NCBI RefSeq assembly: GCF_011516925.1
Contig: NZ_WOTG01000001.1
Span: 186,001 to 250,000, forward strand
DNA: 64,000 bases
DNA from: Acetobacter fabarum
GTDB lineage: Bacteria; Pseudomonadota; Alphaproteobacteria; Acetobacterales; Acetobacteraceae
Direction: 5' to 3'
The notes beneath the pieces are model-generated. The model saw nothing but the letters and a program-made list of their open reading frames with translations, searched no databases and was not told the origin of the DNA. Position 1 is the first letter of the stretch. Every line of letters begins with the position of its first letter. Below are positions 36,355-44,997 of the stretch, piece by piece. Both the position numbers and the translations under genes were made by a program.

Positions 36355-39003
36355 TTACGCCTTGCCTGCCTCTTTATCGTCTGATGCCTCTGCATCGGGC
36401 TTTTCCGGCGGCATAAGGGCCAGCACATCCCCCTCGGGGGCAAGCAGGGCTCTGGCCGCCAGACCATCCTCATCCATAGCGGCTATTTTCTGCCTTGGCA
36501 GGAGCGATGTCGGGCGCTCCCCTGCCTCGCGCTTGCGCAGAATTGTTTCTATATTCTGCATGACCACCGGGTAGTCATCTACCAGACGGCGGAAACGCGA
36601 TGCCTTGATCGCCATGAAGTGCCCGAACTGCACGGCCCGCACATTGCCAACACAACGCCAACGCTGGAGGGCTTCCTGCGCGCCTAGCAGGTCCCCTGCC
36701 CCGTACAGTTCATCCACCCCGGCCACATGCGCCTCCACCAGCCCGGCACTGATAAAATAGACGTAGCGCATCTTCTGCCCCTTGCGGCACAGCAGTTCCT
36801 GCGGTGCAACAAAGCGCAGGGATGTGGTGGTCGCCAGATCATGCAGTTCCGCGCCCGGGAGCCCACGGAATACGGCTGCATTTTTAATCCGGTCCTCAAT
36901 CCCGCTCCGCAGGTCAAAGCTCAGGCGCTTGTTCAGGCGGTGCCTGCGGCGCTCCAGTTCCTTGAGCAGCTCACGGTTCAGTTCATCACTGATCAGGGAT
37001 TCCGCGAGCAGGGTGTCGTATTCCTCCCCTTCCAGACGCAGGGATATCTGGCGGAAAATACGGTTTTCCAGTGCCTCGGCGTAGCCATGGTAATGCAGGC
37101 GCAAGGTTTCGAGCGCCTCATCCAGCAGCTTGCGCTGGCGGGAGAGCACCTCGGCCACAATTTCCCCAATACGGCTGCCCAGCGTGGGTTCGAGTCGTTC
37201 ACGCATGAAGCGGGTCAGCGAGATGGAAATAAAGTGCGCCACCATCAGCATTTCAAACCGCTCGGCCATGCACAGCATCAGCGGCCGGTCCCAGCGCAGG
37301 TAATTATGCACCCACTGCGCCAGATCAAACCGGAAGGAAGGGCTAAGCCGCCGCCGTAGCGCGCGCACATACCCCAGACGCCCTTCCAGCCTTGCCCCAT
37401 CAATTGCCGCTTCGGACGAACGCAGCAACGTTTCCATCACCCGGCGGGACAACCCCTGCATACGGAACAGGTCCAGCAGTAAGGAGCGTTCCTGACTGGC
37501 TATGGTGATCAGGGCCAGATTAACGCGCTGGGTATCCGACAAAGCCTGATCGAATACATTGGCGGCCTGTTCCTCCTCCGAGCGGCGCTCGATCTGGTCC
37601 AGCACGGGGCGCGTGGCATCTGCGCTAAAGCCGAGTTCGCTCCCCAGTTCCTCCGCCCGCTCACGCACATTCCCCAGACCAATGCCCAGCACCTGATGGC
37701 GCATGGCCTCGTCAATGGGAGAAAGCTGGTCGAGCTTCAAAAACAGAACAAGCGAGCGCAATGTGGTGCCATTGACCAACAGGGTGATCAGCACAAAACC
37801 GGTGGCGATAATACCAATAAAGTGGGCAATGGGCGTTGCCACATGCTCGTTCTCTGTCACGGCCAGAGCAAGCGCCAGCGTAATGGCCCCACGCAGCCCA
37901 CCCCAGACCATGGTTACCTTGAACGGTGTTGGTACGGGGGGAGAAAGGCGCGACCACGCCAGAAGCGGCAGCATGCCAAACACCACGGCTGCACGCGCGG
38001 TAAGCCCGGCCACACTGGCGATCAGGATCAGCACCCAGTCCCAGCGGGTCATGCCCACCAGCAGGTGCGGCACCAGCATGGACGCCAGCACAAACACCAA
38101 GGACCCTGCCCAGAACACCAGTTGCTGCCAGAGCTGGTTAAGGAACAGCCATGTCTGTGGCCGCACGGTGGATGGCCCGTAAACTGAGAGCGTCAACCCC
38201 GCAGCCGCAGTGGCCACCACGCCGGACACCCCGAGAAACTCGTCTGAAATAATATAAACAACATAGGGGAGCGCAACGCTGAGCGTAATTTCGGCAGCGG
38301 AACTGCCAATGGCCGACATCATGGCCAATGTCAGCCGCCCACACAGCACCCCAACCACCACAGCCCCGGCAAAGGAGACAACGAACGAAACAACCGCCTC
38401 CCCCGGATGGATGGCGCGGTGCAGCGTAACCGTTGGCAGCAGAATGGAAAAAATGGAAATGGCGGCAGCGTCATTGAGCAGCGCTTCCCCTTCCACCAGC
38501 CGGGTCAGGCGGGTGGAGGCCCCAATATCGCGGAAAATCCCGGCCACGGCGGACGGGTCCGTGGTAGCCACAATGGAGCCAAGCAGCAGGCAGACCACAA
38601 GCGGCATGCCCGCAAAGGGCATAAGGGCAAAACCAATAAGGGCGGTGGAGAGCGCCACTGCCACAACGGCCAGCAGCAGCACGGTTGCGGCCTCATGCGC
38701 CAGACGCCGCACATCAATGGCCAGCGCGCCCTGAAAAACCAGCACGGGCAGGAAAATAAGCAGGAACGACTCACTGCTTATGGGAAAATCCAGCAGGGTT
38801 TCGGCTATGCCACTCAGAGCAGAGGCATAAGACGTACGCAGCGCAAAATCTGCCAGCGAACCAATAATAATGCCGACAATAGCCAGCAGAACGGTTTCGG
38901 AAAGTTCAAGCTTGCGGGCAATGGGCTGTACCGCACTCACCACAACCAGCAAAAGCGCAATAACAAGCAGTATCGCAGCCAGCCCTGTTACCGCCATACT
39001 CAT
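36355..39003 (-). CDS. CPA1-family Na+/H+ antiporter with C-terminal cyclic-nucleotide-binding-like domain
   Basis: 882 residues. The N-terminal ~430 residues form about 12-13 helices with the CPA1 signatures TTDPSAVAGIFRDIG and EGEALLNDAAAISIF (ion-binding Asp). Then comes a long, charged, helical cytoplasmic region (about 430-690) and a CNB-like beta-roll (about 700-830: VFRGLPGAELHDLATTTSLRFVAPQELLCRKGQKMRYVYFISAGLVEAHVAG). The order transporter, helical linker, CNB is that of plant SOS1 and sperm NHE. The CNB lacks an obvious phosphate-binding arginine motif, so nucleotide binding is uncertain. Likely pH or Na+ homeostasis. Confidence 0.85.
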   Translation of the reverse strand: MSMAVTGLAAILLVIALLLVVVSAVQPIARKLELSETVLLAIVGIIIGSLADFALRTSYASALSGIAETLLDFPISSESFLLIFLPVLVFQGALAIDVRRLAHEAATVLLLAVVAVALSTALIGFALMPFAGMPLVVCLLLGSIVATTDPSAVAGIFRDIGASTRLTRLVEGEALLNDAAAISIFSILLPTVTLHRAIHPGEAVVSFVVSFAGAVVVGVLCGRLTLAMMSAIGSSAAEITLSVALPYVVYIISDEFLGVSGVVATAAAGLTLSVYGPSTVRPQTWLFLNQLWQQLVFWAGSLVFVLASMLVPHLLVGMTRWDWVLILIASVAGLTARAAVVFGMLPLLAWSRLSPPVPTPFKVTMVWGGLRGAITLALALAVTENEHVATPIAHFIGIIATGFVLITLLVNGTTLRSLVLFLKLDQLSPIDEAMRHQVLGIGLGNVRERAEELGSELGFSADATRPVLDQIERRSEEEQAANVFDQALSDTQRVNLALITIASQERSLLLDLFRMQGLSRRVMETLLRSSEAAIDGARLEGRLGYVRALRRRLSPSFRFDLAQWVHNYLRWDRPLMLCMAERFEMLMVAHFISISLTRFMRERLEPTLGSRIGEIVAEVLSRQRKLLDEALETLRLHYHGYAEALENRIFRQISLRLEGEEYDTLLAESLISDELNRELLKELERRRHRLNKRLSFDLRSGIEDRIKNAAVFRGLPGAELHDLATTTSLRFVAPQELLCRKGQKMRYVYFISAGLVEAHVAGVDELYGAGDLLGAQEALQRWRCVGNVRAVQFGHFMAIKASRFRRLVDDYPVVMQNIETILRKREAGERPTSLLPRQKIAAMDEDGLAARALLAPEGDVLALMPPEKPDAEASDDKEAGKA

Positions 39004-39249
39004 GCCCCTTTTACTGCCAAAACCTGTCTGATTCCTTCCTTGCTAACACAATGATAAGGCAAGGAAATGGCAGACTCTGCTCTTTGGCTCCGCTTTTAAC
39101 AGGCCCGAGGCAACCATGCCACACCCGCAAGCACAGGTCAGGAACATGCACACAGCGCATGACTATGTATTTTGCGGAACCTACAGGCCCCACGAGGCAT
39201 GAGTGTAACCCACACCCGGCAAGACTTTTCTGGCACAAGGATTGAGAGT

Positions 39250-39507
39250 ATGCTCCACACCATGAAAACACCCTCGCGCTCCTGCACCCGGCTTGCCATG
39301 CTTGTGTTGATGCTCACAGGTCTTTCGGCCTGTGCGGAAGACCCCAATGCGCATTACTACCATGCCCGCACCCATAAGGGGCAGGCAGCACCAGACTGGT
39401 ACAGGCCGCCAGCCACGCCGCAAAACACCTTCAAATACAAAAAAGCGCCAATGCTCTATGAAAAACAGGCCGTTGGCTCCCCACAAGGCATCCAATATGA
39501 CCGATAA
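39250..39507 (+). CDS. Small lipoprotein, function unknown
   Basis: 85 residues from ATG 39250 (AAGGAT about 8 nt upstream; ATG 39262 also possible). A basic start, hydrophobic core LAMLVLMLTG and lipobox LSAC predict lipidation. The mature part of about 60 residues is rich in Tyr, Pro, His and Lys (PNAHYYHARTHKGQ, DWYRPPATP). No family recognised. Its end overlaps the next small gene by 11 nt, which in turn overlaps the binding-protein gene, so all three are coupled. Confidence 0.65.
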   Translation: MLHTMKTPSRSCTRLAMLVLMLTGLSACAEDPNAHYYHARTHKGQAAPDWYRPPATPQNTFKYKKAPMLYEKQAVGSPQGIQYDR

Positions 39508-39670
39508 TGACAAGACGGAGAAAGTTGTGCGTCTGGGCATTATTGCCGGGGCTATCATGGTTGGCATTATTGTCCTGACCACCATGTATTCCGGCTTTGC
39601 CGCCCTTATGACCGGCCAACCCATGCCCGGGCAGCCCGCCCAGACCATGGGCCAGAATGCACCCCGCTAA
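39497..39670 (+). CDS. Single-span membrane microprotein, function unknown
   Basis: 57 residues: charged start MTDNDKTEKVVR, one membrane helix (LGIIAGAIMVGIIVLTTMYSGFAALM) and a Pro/Gln-rich tail (TGQPMPGQPAQTMGQ). AAGG lies about 10 nt upstream of ATG 39497. It overlaps the lipoprotein gene at its start and the solute-binding protein gene by 14 nt at its end. No family recognised; the position suggests an envelope role linked to its neighbours. Confidence 0.6.
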   Translation: MTDNDKTEKVVRLGIIAGAIMVGIIVLTTMYSGFAALMTGQPMPGQPAQTMGQNAPR

Positions 39671-41384
39671 AAAGTCACCCTCTTTTTACTGTCGGCTTGC
39701 AGGGGGGCTGCTGGCAGGGCTGCTGGGCTCCCCCATTCCCCATGGAATATGCGCGAGCCCTCCGGCACCTCCCCCCGAACTCCCCCTGCCCGAACATGCA
39801 GGTGGAACGCTCCGGCTGGTTGCCTCTGCTTCTGGCGGCACACTGGACCCCCAGATCAACTACACTGGCAAATACATAAACCTTTTTGCCAATGTGTATG
39901 ATGGGCTCACCACTTTTCGTAAGGTTACAGGCCCTGCGGGTAAGGAGGTCGTGCCCGATCTGGCAGAAACCCTGCCAGCCCCGCAGGATGGCGGGTTGCG
40001 TTACACGTTTACGCTGCGCCCCAACATTGCCTTCTCCAACGGCCAGCCCGTGACCACGGCGGATGTTGTTGCCTCCTTCCAGCGCCTTTTCCGTATTGGT
40101 GCGCCAACAGCGGGGGCGTTTTATGGCGCTCTTGTCGGAGCGGATGCCTGCCTGCGTACCCCCGCACACTGCACACTCGAACATGGAATAGAAGCCGATG
40201 CAGCCACCCGGCGCATAACCTTCCATCTGACCCACCCCGATACCGAGTTCCTGCAAAAACTGGCCTTTACCCACGCCGTTATTCTGCCAGCCAGCACCCC
40301 CGACCACGATACAGGCAATACCCCCCTGCCCGGCACCGGCCCCTACCGGCTGGAAGCCTACAACCCCAACAATTTTCTGTATCTTGCCCGCAATCCCGCA
40401 TTCCATGTCTGGAACCCGCAGGCACAGCCCGCAGGCTACCCGGACCGGATTGAATATACCTTTGGCATTCCCGAAGAGGCCGCCGTAACTGCGGTGGAAA
40501 ACGGGCAGTATGACTGGATGGCCGATACCATCCCCCTGGACCGGCTGGGGGAACTTGGCAGCCACTTTGCGGGGCGGACGCATGTCATGCGCCACCCTTC
40601 GATCTACTTTTTACCCATGAACATGCATGAACCCCCTTTTACGGACATAAGGGTGCGTCAGGCTGTTAATTATGCTCTCAACCGCAAAGCGCTGGTTATT
40701 CTGTACGGTGGACCGGGTATTGCCCGCCCGTTATGCGGGCTTGTTCCGTCTGCTCTGGATGTTGCGGGGCAGAACTGCGCCTATACACGCGGGGCATCAC
40801 CCACCGCACCGGCACAGCAATGGTCCGCGCCAGACATGCAGGTAGCGCGTAATCTGGTCCGCGCAAGTGGCACTGCGGGGCAGAAAGTTACGCTGGTTGT
40901 GGACAATACCAGCGCAGACATGGCCATGGGTGCCTGGGTGCGTGACATGCTGCAATCCCTTGGTTATCAGGCCATGTTGCGCCCCATAAGCAGCAGCCTG
41001 CATCTGCCCTATATCCAGAATACGGATAACCATGTGCAAATCTCGCTCACGAGCTGGTCAGCCGATTACCCCTCGGCCTCCAACTTTGTGGACGCGCTCT
41101 TCGGGTGTGAGAATTTTCACCCCCATTCCGACAGCTCGATTAACATACCCGGGTTTTGTGACCCCCATGCCCAGTCTGTCATGGAGCGAGCCAAAACGGA
41201 TACCAGCCTGAGCACAACCCAGCGCGACCAGCTCTGGATGGAAGCCAACAGGCTGATCATGGAGCAGGCACCCGCCGCTCCCATGATTGAAAAAGACAAC
41301 GTGGTGCTGACATCCGCCCGTGTTCGGAACTTTTTTTATACCGAGGTCAATCAGATCCTGTTCTCTCAGGTCTGGCTGCATTAA
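39657..41384 (+). CDS. ABC-type solute-binding protein, family 5 (peptide/nickel type), orphan
   Basis: 575 residues. A signal peptide (about 1-33, ending near CASPPA) is followed by the SBP_bac_5 fold: GTLRLVASASGGTLDPQ, NVYDGLTTF, LRPNIAFSNGQPVTTADVVASFQRLF, and DIRVRQAVNYALNRKAL. Members bind oligopeptides, nickel or similar ligands. No permease or ATPase gene is in the neighbourhood, so it must share a transporter encoded elsewhere or act otherwise. The ATG overlaps the microprotein gene upstream. Confidence 0.88.
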   Translation: MHPAKKSPSFYCRLAGGLLAGLLGSPIPHGICASPPAPPPELPLPEHAGGTLRLVASASGGTLDPQINYTGKYINLFANVYDGLTTFRKVTGPAGKEVVPDLAETLPAPQDGGLRYTFTLRPNIAFSNGQPVTTADVVASFQRLFRIGAPTAGAFYGALVGADACLRTPAHCTLEHGIEADAATRRITFHLTHPDTEFLQKLAFTHAVILPASTPDHDTGNTPLPGTGPYRLEAYNPNNFLYLARNPAFHVWNPQAQPAGYPDRIEYTFGIPEEAAVTAVENGQYDWMADTIPLDRLGELGSHFAGRTHVMRHPSIYFLPMNMHEPPFTDIRVRQAVNYALNRKALVILYGGPGIARPLCGLVPSALDVAGQNCAYTRGASPTAPAQQWSAPDMQVARNLVRASGTAGQKVTLVVDNTSADMAMGAWVRDMLQSLGYQAMLRPISSSLHLPYIQNTDNHVQISLTSWSADYPSASNFVDALFGCENFHPHSDSSINIPGFCDPHAQSVMERAKTDTSLSTTQRDQLWMEANRLIMEQAPAAPMIEKDNVVLTSARVRNFFYTEVNQILFSQVWLH

Positions 41385-41396
41385 CCACCGGGGCGG

Positions 41397-41419
41397 TTAT
41401 CCACAGAATCTGTGGATGA
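41397..41419. promoter_or_regulatory. DnaA-box pair (inverted)
   Basis: TTATCCACA (41397-41405) is a perfect DnaA box. TGTGGATGA (41411-41419) is a second box in reverse with one mismatch. They form an 8-bp perfect palindrome around AAT. Between two convergent genes. Confidence 0.4.
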
Positions 41420-41467
41420 AATATAGGACAAGTCTGGAATGAGCGCGGGATAACCCCCGCATATGGC

Positions 41468-42505
41468 TCACTCCCCGCCAAGCCGCCGCAAAACACGGGC
41501 ACGGATCTGCTCAGGGAGCGGCACGTAATCAAGCTGCCCGGTTACGGCCTCCCCACCAACCAGCCCCCAGCGGAAAAAGCGCCGTACGGCCTGCCCCTGA
41601 TTATCGGCGGTGGCCGTGGCCGGGAACAATACATAGGTGGTGGTAATAATGGGCCAGCTTTGCGCCCCTTCCACATCACTCAGGGCGGCGGTCAGGTCGG
41701 CCTCATCCCATTGTGCGGACTGGGCTGCCTGCGCAAAGCTTGTGGCGGAGGGGCTTACAAAAAAACCATCATGGTTCTGCATCTGCACAAGAGCCAGATG
41801 GTTGCGTGCGGCATAGGCATATTCAAGGTAGCCTATGCTGCCTGCCGTATTCTGCACATACGCGGCAATGCCGTCATTACCACGCGCGCCAGCACCTACC
41901 GGCCATGCCACGGATGTGCCCTTGCCCACGCCATTTTTCCACTCGGGGGATACATGAGCCAGATAATCTGTAAAAACATAGGTCGTGCCCGAGCCATCCG
42001 CCCGGTGCAAAGGGGCAATAACCTGATCTGGCAGCTTAACTCCGGGGTTAAGGGCGGCAATCCGGGCATCGTTCCACTGGGTTATGGTGCCTGCGTAAAT
42101 GGCAGCCAGCACAGGCCCGCTCAGGCGCAGGGCACCATCCGCCACACCGGGAACATTGGCCGTTACCACCACACCGCCAATAGCTGTGGGCACCTGCACC
42201 AGCCCGCCAGCCACCAGACGCGCATGACCCATTGGGGCATCGGATGCCCCAAAATCCACCGTACCGGCCAGAATCTGGTTCTGCCCGGCCCCCGAACCTA
42301 TGGTCTGGTAGTTCACCCGCACGTCCACGCCAGAAGGAGCCGCCGCGGACCATGCCTGATACAGCGGCGCGGCAAAGCTGGAGCCTGCCCCTGTAATTTC
42401 GTCCGCCCGTGCGGCATACGGCAGGGCAAACCCGCCGCATAGCAGCACAGCGGCAAAACCAGCCTTAACCCAACGGCTTACATGGGCGGGGGAATAACAT
42501 GCCAT
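41468..42505 (-). CDS. pstS: Phosphate ABC transporter substrate-binding protein, orphan
   Basis: 345 residues. Signal peptide (about 1-34, ending YAARA), then ITGAGSSFAAPLYQAW, the phosphate-binding serine/glycine loop; VNYQTIGSGAGQNQI; FGASDAPM; and HRADGSGTTYVFTDYL, all PstS marks. Captures phosphate in the periplasm. No pstC, pstA, pstB or phoU is present here. It begins 28 nt after the pheT stop on the same strand, too short a gap for an obvious Pho-box promoter. Confidence 0.9.
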   Translation of the reverse strand: MACYSPAHVSRWVKAGFAAVLLCGGFALPYAARADEITGAGSSFAAPLYQAWSAAAPSGVDVRVNYQTIGSGAGQNQILAGTVDFGASDAPMGHARLVAGGLVQVPTAIGGVVVTANVPGVADGALRLSGPVLAAIYAGTITQWNDARIAALNPGVKLPDQVIAPLHRADGSGTTYVFTDYLAHVSPEWKNGVGKGTSVAWPVGAGARGNDGIAAYVQNTAGSIGYLEYAYAARNHLALVQMQNHDGFFVSPSATSFAQAAQSAQWDEADLTAALSDVEGAQSWPIITTTYVLFPATATADNQGQAVRRFFRWGLVGGEAVTGQLDYVPLPEQIRARVLRRLGGE

Positions 42506-42533
42506 GACCTGCTCCTTCTACCGCAGCCTGCCC

Positions 42534-44993
42534 TTAGCGCAGGACAGCCCCGGTTGCTTTGCTGACAGCAGCCACAATACGCTCGGATACAGCTTCGAGT
42601 TCGGCATCTGTCAGGCTTTTCTCGGTAGGCTGGAGTGTTACCTCCACCCCGACCGAGCGTGTGCCTTCCGCCACATGCGGCCCTGTATAAATGTCAAACA
42701 GGCTGACATCGGCCACAAGCTGGCGGTCCGCACCACGTACTGCGCGCAACACGCTTTCCACTGGAATGTCCTGCGCAAGCACAAACGCGAAGTCACGCCG
42801 CACCGGCTGGAAGGCGGATAGAACAGGCGCGCTTTTCTTCTTCTTTTTGGGCTGAGGCACGCCTTCGACAAACACTTCGAAGGCCACAACCGGCACATCA
42901 ATCCCCGCAGCCTGAAGTACGGAAGGATGCAACTCACCAAAATACGCCAGAATGTTTTTGGGCCCCTGCCGCAGCACACCCGAACGGCCGGGATGGTACC
43001 ATGCCGGGGCGTCCGCCGTGGTGGTTATGGCATCGGGGTTAACCCCAAACTGCCGCAACACCTCCAACGCATCCGCCTTGGCGGCCCAGAGCGACACCGC
43101 ATGCCCGGGCACACCGGGGTAACGTTGCGTGGAACCCGAGCGCACACCCGCTGCCAGCGTCTGCTGTGCGGACTGCGCAAAGGCCGGACCAATCTCAAAC
43201 AGTCCAATATCCCCCCACCCGCGCACACTGTTGTGCCGGATGGCCGCCACCAGATTAACCAGCGGGGTCGGGCGCATCTGGTCCAGATCAGAGGCAATGG
43301 GGTTTAGCAGGCGCAGGCTTTCCGGCGCGCCGCCAAAATGCATGGCCTCCTCGTGCGAGACAAAGGAGAAGCCCACAGTCTCAGTCAGGCCACGGGCGGC
43401 CAGAACGCGGCGTGCCAGCGCAAAACGGGCCTGTGCGGGAGTAAGCGATGCACCGGGCACCACGCTGATGGGGGGCAGCGGCACAGCGGGAACAGCGTCC
43501 AGCCCTTTAAGGCGCAGAACCTCTTCCACCAGATCGCTCTCGGCTTCAATGCCTGCAACGCCCTGTGCTGCAAGGGCTGCCACATCGGCGGGCAGGTCCT
43601 TGCCCTGCGACAGAACAGGGGCCTGTGCCACATCATTCCGCCAGGAAGGTACGCCCAGTTCCACCTGCCCGGCGGTCCGCTCGCGCACTTCAAAGCCCAG
43701 CTTTTCCAGCAGGCTGACGCTCTCATCAGCCGGCACGTCCAGCCCGCCAAGGTCGCGCACCCGGTCAAAGCGCAGCGTTGCCGTGCGCTGCCATGCGGGC
43801 TGCTCCCCGGCGGAGACAACCTCACTGGCTTCCCCCCCACACAGGTCAATAATCATGCGGGTGGCCGCTTCCAGAGCGGCTATGGGGAGTGCCTGATCCA
43901 CACCGCGCTCAAAGCGGTAGCTCGAATCAGACGACAGGCCGAGCCTGCGGCTGCTCAGGGCCACACGCACGGGGTCAAACAGGGCACATTCCACAAACAC
44001 ATCCGTTGTGGCTTCAGTAGCGCCTGTGGCTTCCCCGCCCATAATCCCGGCAAGGGACTGCACACCATTCTGGTCCGCAATAACGCAGTCTTCCGCCGTT
44101 ACGGTGCAATCCTGCCCGTCCAGCGTGCGGAAGGTTTCCCCCGCGCCACGGCACAGGGTCAGCCTGCCACCGGCAATTGTGTTCGCATCGAACACATGCA
44201 GCGGGCGCCCAAGGTCGAAACAGAAGTAGTTGGTAATATCCACCAGTGCGGAAATGGGGCGCAGGCCAATGCTTTCCAGCCGGTTACGCAGCCATTCCGG
44301 GCTGGGTCCGTTCCTGACCCCACGGATGGTCCGCCCCAGCACCCACGGGCAGGCCTCGGGGTAGGTAATGGCCCATTCCACGGGGGAGGCAAACGTACCT
44401 TCCACCGTTTCGGCCAGCCACGGGCGCAGCGTGCCAAGCCCGGCAGCAGCCAGATCGCGCGCAATACCGCGCACACCCAGTGCATCGCCCCGGTTGGGGG
44501 TTATGGCAATGTCGATCACCACATCATCCAGCCCGGCAAAATCGGGGTAGGACTGGCCGGGCAGCGTGTCGGCTGGCAGCTCGGCAATGCCGCTGGTTTC
44601 TTCCCCCAGCCCCAGTTCACGCAGGGAGCAGAGCATGCCGCCGCTGAGTTCGCCCCGGACCTTGCCTGCCTTGATGGTAATATCCAGCCCCGGCACGTAA
44701 GCGCCCGGCGGTGCAAAGATAACCGCCAGATCCTTGCGGGCATTGGGGGCACCGCACACCACCTGCACATCCGAAAAGCCGGGACCGGCATCCACCCGGC
44801 AAACCTGCAGGCGGTCAGCATTGGGGTGGGGCTGGGCGTCCAGAATACGCGCAGTCAGGAACGGTTCGAGAGCGGCGCCCTTGTTCTCGACACTTTCCAC
44901 CTCCAGGCCAATCTGGTTGAGCATGGCGCATATTTCGGCCAGCGTTGCCTGTGTTTCCAGGTGCTCATACAGCCATGACAGCGTGAATTTCAT
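42534..44993 (-). CDS. pheT: Phenylalanyl-tRNA synthetase beta subunit
   Basis: 819 residues from ATG 44993, four bases after the pheS stop; the longer frame into pheS is not used. N-terminal MKFTLSWLYEHLETQATLAEICAMLNQIGLEVE, the tRNA-binding EMAP-like domain (about 40-150), the B3/B4 editing domain, and the C-terminal anticodon-binding ferredoxin-like domain (FQPVRRDFAFVLAQDIP) are all present. The linker around VEGVPQPKKKKKSAP is unusually lysine-rich. Forms the alpha2beta2 enzyme with PheS. Confidence 0.95.
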   Translation of the reverse strand: MKFTLSWLYEHLETQATLAEICAMLNQIGLEVESVENKGAALEPFLTARILDAQPHPNADRLQVCRVDAGPGFSDVQVVCGAPNARKDLAVIFAPPGAYVPGLDITIKAGKVRGELSGGMLCSLRELGLGEETSGIAELPADTLPGQSYPDFAGLDDVVIDIAITPNRGDALGVRGIARDLAAAGLGTLRPWLAETVEGTFASPVEWAITYPEACPWVLGRTIRGVRNGPSPEWLRNRLESIGLRPISALVDITNYFCFDLGRPLHVFDANTIAGGRLTLCRGAGETFRTLDGQDCTVTAEDCVIADQNGVQSLAGIMGGEATGATEATTDVFVECALFDPVRVALSSRRLGLSSDSSYRFERGVDQALPIAALEAATRMIIDLCGGEASEVVSAGEQPAWQRTATLRFDRVRDLGGLDVPADESVSLLEKLGFEVRERTAGQVELGVPSWRNDVAQAPVLSQGKDLPADVAALAAQGVAGIEAESDLVEEVLRLKGLDAVPAVPLPPISVVPGASLTPAQARFALARRVLAARGLTETVGFSFVSHEEAMHFGGAPESLRLLNPIASDLDQMRPTPLVNLVAAIRHNSVRGWGDIGLFEIGPAFAQSAQQTLAAGVRSGSTQRYPGVPGHAVSLWAAKADALEVLRQFGVNPDAITTTADAPAWYHPGRSGVLRQGPKNILAYFGELHPSVLQAAGIDVPVVAFEVFVEGVPQPKKKKKSAPVLSAFQPVRRDFAFVLAQDIPVESVLRAVRGADRQLVADVSLFDIYTGPHVAEGTRSVGVEVTLQPTEKSLTDAELEAVSERIVAAVSKATGAVLR

Positions 44994-44997
44994 ACTC

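Noticed and set aside
37186-37196. GGGTTCGAGTC, resembling a tRNA T-loop
   Set aside because: Lies inside the antiporter coding sequence and no acceptor, D or anticodon stems fit around it. I found no tRNA gene in the window.
43338-44978. 546-codon frame antisense to pheT
   Set aside because: Shadow frame; pheT has full domain support.
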